Positions 21,933-25,025 of a DNA stretch of 25,025 bases are shown here, one piece after another. Position numbers and translations under genes: made by a program. Below the pieces are notes generated by a model. The model did not search any database. It worked only from the letters and a program-made list of their open reading frames with translations, and was not told the DNA's origin. Source of the DNA: a virus; IMG/VR virus record IMGVR_UViG_3300037193_002971, positions 1 to 25,025 of that record, one strand, 5' to 3'. How positions within the stretch are numbered: position 1 is the stretch's first letter; each line of letters starts with the position of its first letter.

Positions 21933-23693
21933 TCAGGCGGCTTGCTGCTGGCGGTGCAGCGCGCGCACGTAGTCGACGTGGTGCAGCAGGGCGGTGCAGA
22001 TCTCGTCGAACTCGTGCTCGGAGAACTTCGTGGCGGAGCGGTCCTTCTCTCCGGCCACGCCCAGCTTCTCGGTGACGAACGCAGCGGGCAGGGTGAAGCC
22101 AAGGCGCTGAGCGACGCTGGTCAGGGTGAGCGTGCGCGCTGCGGACTGGGCTGGCGCCCGGGTGGGCATGGGGATGACGGCGGGGCTGGGGGCGGGCGTA
22201 CTGGCCGCTGCATCCCGGTCCTCGCGCTGCTTCCGCTCCTGCGCCTCGATGAGCTCGCGACGCTGCGCTGCTTCCTGCTCCTCGCGCTGGCGGCGCTCCG
22301 CGTCCTCGCGCTCCTGCTGCTCTCGGGCCGCGGCGGCGCGCGCCTTGGCTTCTTCCTCGGCTCTGATCTTCTGCCGTTCGGCCTCCAGCAGGCGTTCCTC
22401 CGCCGCCTTGTGCTCCGCGATCCGCGCCGCCACCAGTGCCTGCAGGTCGTCCGCTGCCTTCAGCACGATGGTGCCGACGTCCGGGAACAACTGCTTGTGC
22501 TCGCTGGCGTGCTCGCGCAGGTGGCGCAGGTTCATCGTGATCCGGCCGGCGATCTCGTTCGCCTTAAGCTTGCAATCAGCCAGGTGCTGGTCGATCGAAT
22601 CGCGCAGGCTTTGGACCGTCTTCTTGCCCTTGATCGCGGTCGGGAAGTCGTTGTCGACCTGCGGCATGTACGGCTTGCCGATCTGTGTGTTCAGACCGGC
22701 GATGTGTTCCGCGAGCGCCTGCTTGCCGCGTTCGATCTCTTCCCTGCGGATCTCCAGCTTGCGCGCTTCCACCAGTTTCTCGCGCTGCAGCCGGGTGTCG
22801 CGCGCCAGCTTGTGCAGGGTTGCCTTCAGCCGGCGCATCTGTTCGAAAGACTCCAGGCTCGCCAGTGCTGATTCCTCCTGCGCGTCCAGTGCTTCCTCCA
22901 CCTTCTTCAGCGCCTTGCAGGCGGCTTCGGCGTGCGCGAATTCCTCGTCGGTGGATGGCTTGGCCGGGATGCAGTCGATGTAGGCGCGCAGGGCCGGCGC
23001 CAGCACGTCCAGGTTGGAGATGACCCGAAGCGTGCCTTCCATCCGCACGCTCACGACCGGCAGGGCCTCCATCGGCGGGGCGACGGCCTTCGGCGGGGCC
23101 GGCGTGTGGTCGCCATGCTCCAGGTCGTGGTTGAACTGCGCCCAGCCGGCGCGCAGTTGCTCGGCGCGGCCCGGCACCCGCCGGTACTCCATCTGGACGC
23201 GACGCTCTTCGGTGCCGTCCGAGCAGACGAAGATCACCCGCTCGGCCTGGTTCGCCACGATCAGCTGCTGCTCCAGCTGCCATTCCTGGCCGTCGGGAAA
23301 TTCGGTGGCGCCAGCACGGATCGCGGCAGCCAATTCTTCATTCCACTGCTTGTGTTCGAAGATCGTGTCTTCGACCATCGTGATGCCGTCCAGGCTGGCG
23401 AGCATCGAGTCGTCGTCAGCTACCGCGGTGGCGGGATACAGTTCCTCGTCCAGCTGCTGCTCGGTAATGGCGCGCGCCGGCCGCTCCACCTGGTGTCCCT
23501 TGTCCAGAACCATTCGCTGGACGAAGTCGCTGAACTCCTTCTCCATGCCAGCGGACTTCAGCCGCAGCATCTCGGCACGCGTCATGTGGCGGCTGGCGCC
23601 CATGATGATCGGTGCCTCGCTGGCGCAGGGGTACTTTGAGCGGACAGCCTTCCACTCCGGAGAGCCTTGGATGAGTCCTTCCAGAATTCGCAT
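21933..23693 (-). CDS. YqaJ-type (lambda exonuclease-like) recombinase nuclease with long coiled-coil tail (586 aa)
   Basis: The N-terminal 220 residues are a PD-(D/E)XK nuclease of the YqaJ/lambda Exo family: Q-G-S-P-E-W-K-A-V-R, then S-L-D-G-I with Asp102, and F-E-H-K-Q-W with Glu113 and Lys115. It should resect double-stranded ends to produce 3' tails for RecT. The remaining 350 residues are unusual: helical, with a long charged Glu/Arg/Gln coiled coil at about 425-500 and a Pro/Ala linker before the end. The start at 23693 has AAGGA seven bases upstream and lies 12 bases after the RecT stop. Lambda Exo is only about 226 residues, so more than half of this protein is extra. Confidence 0.85.
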   Translation of the reverse strand: MRILEGLIQGSPEWKAVRSKYPCASEAPIIMGASRHMTRAEMLRLKSAGMEKEFSDFVQRMVLDKGHQVERPARAITEQQLDEELYPATAVADDDSMLASLDGITMVEDTIFEHKQWNEELAAAIRAGATEFPDGQEWQLEQQLIVANQAERVIFVCSDGTEERRVQMEYRRVPGRAEQLRAGWAQFNHDLEHGDHTPAPPKAVAPPMEALPVVSVRMEGTLRVISNLDVLAPALRAYIDCIPAKPSTDEEFAHAEAACKALKKVEEALDAQEESALASLESFEQMRRLKATLHKLARDTRLQREKLVEARKLEIRREEIERGKQALAEHIAGLNTQIGKPYMPQVDNDFPTAIKGKKTVQSLRDSIDQHLADCKLKANEIAGRITMNLRHLREHASEHKQLFPDVGTIVLKAADDLQALVAARIAEHKAAEERLLEAERQKIRAEEEAKARAAAAREQQEREDAERRQREEQEAAQRRELIEAQERKQREDRDAAASTPAPSPAVIPMPTRAPAQSAARTLTLTSVAQRLGFTLPAAFVTEKLGVAGEKDRSATKFSEHEFDEICTALLHHVDYVRALHRQQQAA

Positions 23694-23705
23694 GATTCGG
23701 TCCTT

Positions 23706-24812
23706 TCAGAAAGCAAGCTTTTCGCCGCGCTCGTCGGCGATGCGGGTGAGTTCGCCGCGCTGGCCTTCGTCGGCGATCTGTTCGATGAGTTCCTTGGCCG
23801 CGTCCAGCTGGTCGTGGTCCTCGGACTTCTGGATCGCGTCGGCGATCACGGCATAGGTGACCTTGGGCGTCACGTCCTGCACCTGGCTCGCAGGGCTGGC
23901 GGCCGTTGCCGCAGGCGCGGAGGTGGGCGACGGCGCGGCCGCGGCCTTGATGGCGCGGATCTCCGCCTTCTGCGCGTCGGTGAGCGGCGCCTTCGCCTCC
24001 ACCGTGGCGATGACCTCGTCGGCTGTCTTGCGCCCGGCCTCGATCAGCTTCCTCCAGGCGGGGAGGTTCTTGGCGAAGGCGGCCTGGTCGTAGGCGGCTG
24101 GGGGCGCGGGTGGCAGGACCTCGGCCGGGCCCATGAACTTCTCGTTCGGCTCAGCGAGTTCGTCAGGCGTGTAGACGCCGAGGATCACGTCCGGGGCGTA
24201 CAGCCGCGACCAGCGCTTCTGCGCCAGGTAGGCGATCTGCTGCTTCGGGTCCTCGGTCCAGAGCGTGCTGTTGCGGGTACGCGCCTGGGTCATAAGCAGT
24301 TCAAGGACGCGCGGCTCGCGCTCGCCCTTCAGCGTGGCCCAGACCCTCACGCCCAGGCCGCGTTCGTCTTCCTGCTTCCAGTCCGGAACGATGAACTTCT
24401 TCGGTCGGCCGTTGTCGTCGGTCTTGGTCTTGCTCTCGACCTCCTTGAACTTGCCGACGATCTTTTCCCACTCGCCGAACCATTCGAAGTGGAACCGGTC
24501 CTGCACCGCGCCGCTGCTGTTGATCACCGCGGACACGAGCTGCGCCTCGTAGCCCAGAGTGCCATTTACCAGGTGCGTCTTCTGCGCCACCGAGAAGGGA
24601 TTCATGCCCCACTGCATGGACTGCAGCGCGATGGCGAAGCAGTCGCCCTTGCTGCCGCGCAGGTGCTGCGGGACGGTAGTCTTGCCGCTGGCCATCAGGT
24701 CGGCGATGCGTTCCAGCCGCTCCATGCTGGCTTCGTGCAGCAGGAGCGCGCCAGCGGAGGCGCTGCTGGCGACGGCCAGGGCGGTGTTCTCGGACGGGTT
24801 CGGTGCGTTCAT
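23706..24812 (-). CDS. recT: RecT family single-strand annealing recombinase (368 aa)
   Basis: Binds single-stranded DNA and promotes annealing and strand invasion with the partner exonuclease. Diagnostic features are the A-L-Q-S-M-Q-W-G-M-N-P-F block followed by L-G-Y-E-A-Q-L-V and, further on, W-A-T-L-K-G near residue 180 and the T-R-N-S-T-L-W segment. The C-terminus has an Ala/Pro-rich linker and a helical acidic tail. Length fits the larger RecT proteins. The start at 24812 has GAGA a few bases upstream. The pair recT-yqaJ is a standard phage recombination module. Confidence 0.88.
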   Translation of the reverse strand: MNAPNPSENTALAVASSASAGALLLHEASMERLERIADLMASGKTTVPQHLRGSKGDCFAIALQSMQWGMNPFSVAQKTHLVNGTLGYEAQLVSAVINSSGAVQDRFHFEWFGEWEKIVGKFKEVESKTKTDDNGRPKKFIVPDWKQEDERGLGVRVWATLKGEREPRVLELLMTQARTRNSTLWTEDPKQQIAYLAQKRWSRLYAPDVILGVYTPDELAEPNEKFMGPAEVLPPAPPAAYDQAAFAKNLPAWRKLIEAGRKTADEVIATVEAKAPLTDAQKAEIRAIKAAAAPSPTSAPAATAASPASQVQDVTPKVTYAVIADAIQKSEDHDQLDAAKELIEQIADEGQRGELTRIADERGEKLAF

Positions 24813-24865
24813 GTTTTCTCGATCGGGTGGGGGTTCAGAGGGGGGGCTTGAGGCGTTTGTTCGTC

Positions 24866-25018
24866 CTAGGTCGCGCAGCGCTCCTCCAGCACGTGGATGC
24901 GCCGGATCACCTCCGGCAAGTTCGGGTGCAGCGGGTTCATCTCGCGGCGGGCCCAGCGCAGGTGCTCCAGCTCCAGCCGGGCCGGCAGCAGGCGGACGAA
25001 GACGATCAGCGCGCGCAT
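24866..25018 (-). CDS. Small hypothetical protein upstream of recT (50 aa)
   Basis: The ATG at 25018 begins a 50-residue frame with helices (R-L-E-L-E-H-L-R-W-A-R-R-E-M and L-P-E-V-I-R-R-I-H). TGA overlaps the ATG (TGATG at 25020-25016), the same coupling style used along this operon, so another gene may end at the window edge. It is 53 bases before recT. It has no recognised domain. Confidence 0.5.
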   Translation of the reverse strand: MRALIVFVRLLPARLELEHLRWARREMNPLHPNLPEVIRRIHVLEERCAT

Positions 25019-25025
25019 CACCGAC

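Noticed and set aside
23667-24851. 394-codon plus-strand frame opposite recT
   Set aside because: Shadow composition; RecT on the other strand is convincing.
1-25025. CRISPR array, IS element or rRNA/tRNA genes
   Set aside because: I saw no regularly spaced repeats, transposase, terminal inverted repeats or RNA gene signatures.

Overview
The window is G+C-rich phage DNA. I read it as the genome of a temperate, lambda-like phage of a proteobacterium. The high G+C and gene style would fit a Xanthomonadaceae or betaproteobacterial host, but that is a guess. Gene order is that of an unintegrated (virion or circular) phage: late virion genes, an accessory region, a putative attP, integrase and excisionase, then a long leftward early operon ending at recT and beyond. 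An integrated prophage would have been cut at the attachment site beside the integrase.

Layout. 2-7102 (+): the end of a coiled-coil virion protein and a 2103-residue LPD38-type internal virion protein. 7099-9900: an accessory region with two tiny membrane proteins, an amber-interrupted secreted protein, a family-4 glycosyltransferase, a minimal ATP-dependent ligase and a frameshifted small gene. 9943-10162: gene-free, with two hairpins, the probable attP/terminator. 10163-12079 (-): lambda-type Int, lambda-type Xis, and an excisionase-like/GIY-YIG fusion. 12082-14241 (-): tightly overlapping small genes ending in a DUF1643 gene. 14343-14537 (+): one small gene. 14543-18145 (-): Gp37/Gp68-family protein, J-domain protein, zinc ribbon, SAM methyltransferase, an unknown gene and an m5C DNA methyltransferase. 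18145-21136 (-): a complete diversity-generating retroelement (DGR). 21181-25018 (-): a gene of unknown function, a lambda-exonuclease-like YqaJ nuclease, RecT and a 50-aa ORF.

The main discovery is the DGR. One 99-bp, AAC-rich template repeat (TR, 19247-19345) matches two variable repeats: VR1 (20543-20641) and VR2 (19916-20014). These form the 3' ends of two different DUF1566/C-type-lectin-like genes. VR1 differs from TR at 11 positions, all template adenines; VR2 differs at 17, of which 16 are template adenines. An Avd-like four-helix protein and a reverse transcriptase with the DGR-type IGxxxSQ and YVDD motifs complete the cassette, in the order target-target-avd-TR-RT. Unusual points: the TR lies inside an open frame continuous with the RT; each VR is followed by three tandem 8-bp repeats; and the cassette sits in the early recombination/methylation operon rather than beside a tail gene.

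Together, RecT and the exonuclease would supply homologous recombination, the methyltransferases could protect phage DNA, and the DGR would diversify two ligand-binding proteins. What those proteins bind, and whether they are in the virion, cannot be read from the sequence.
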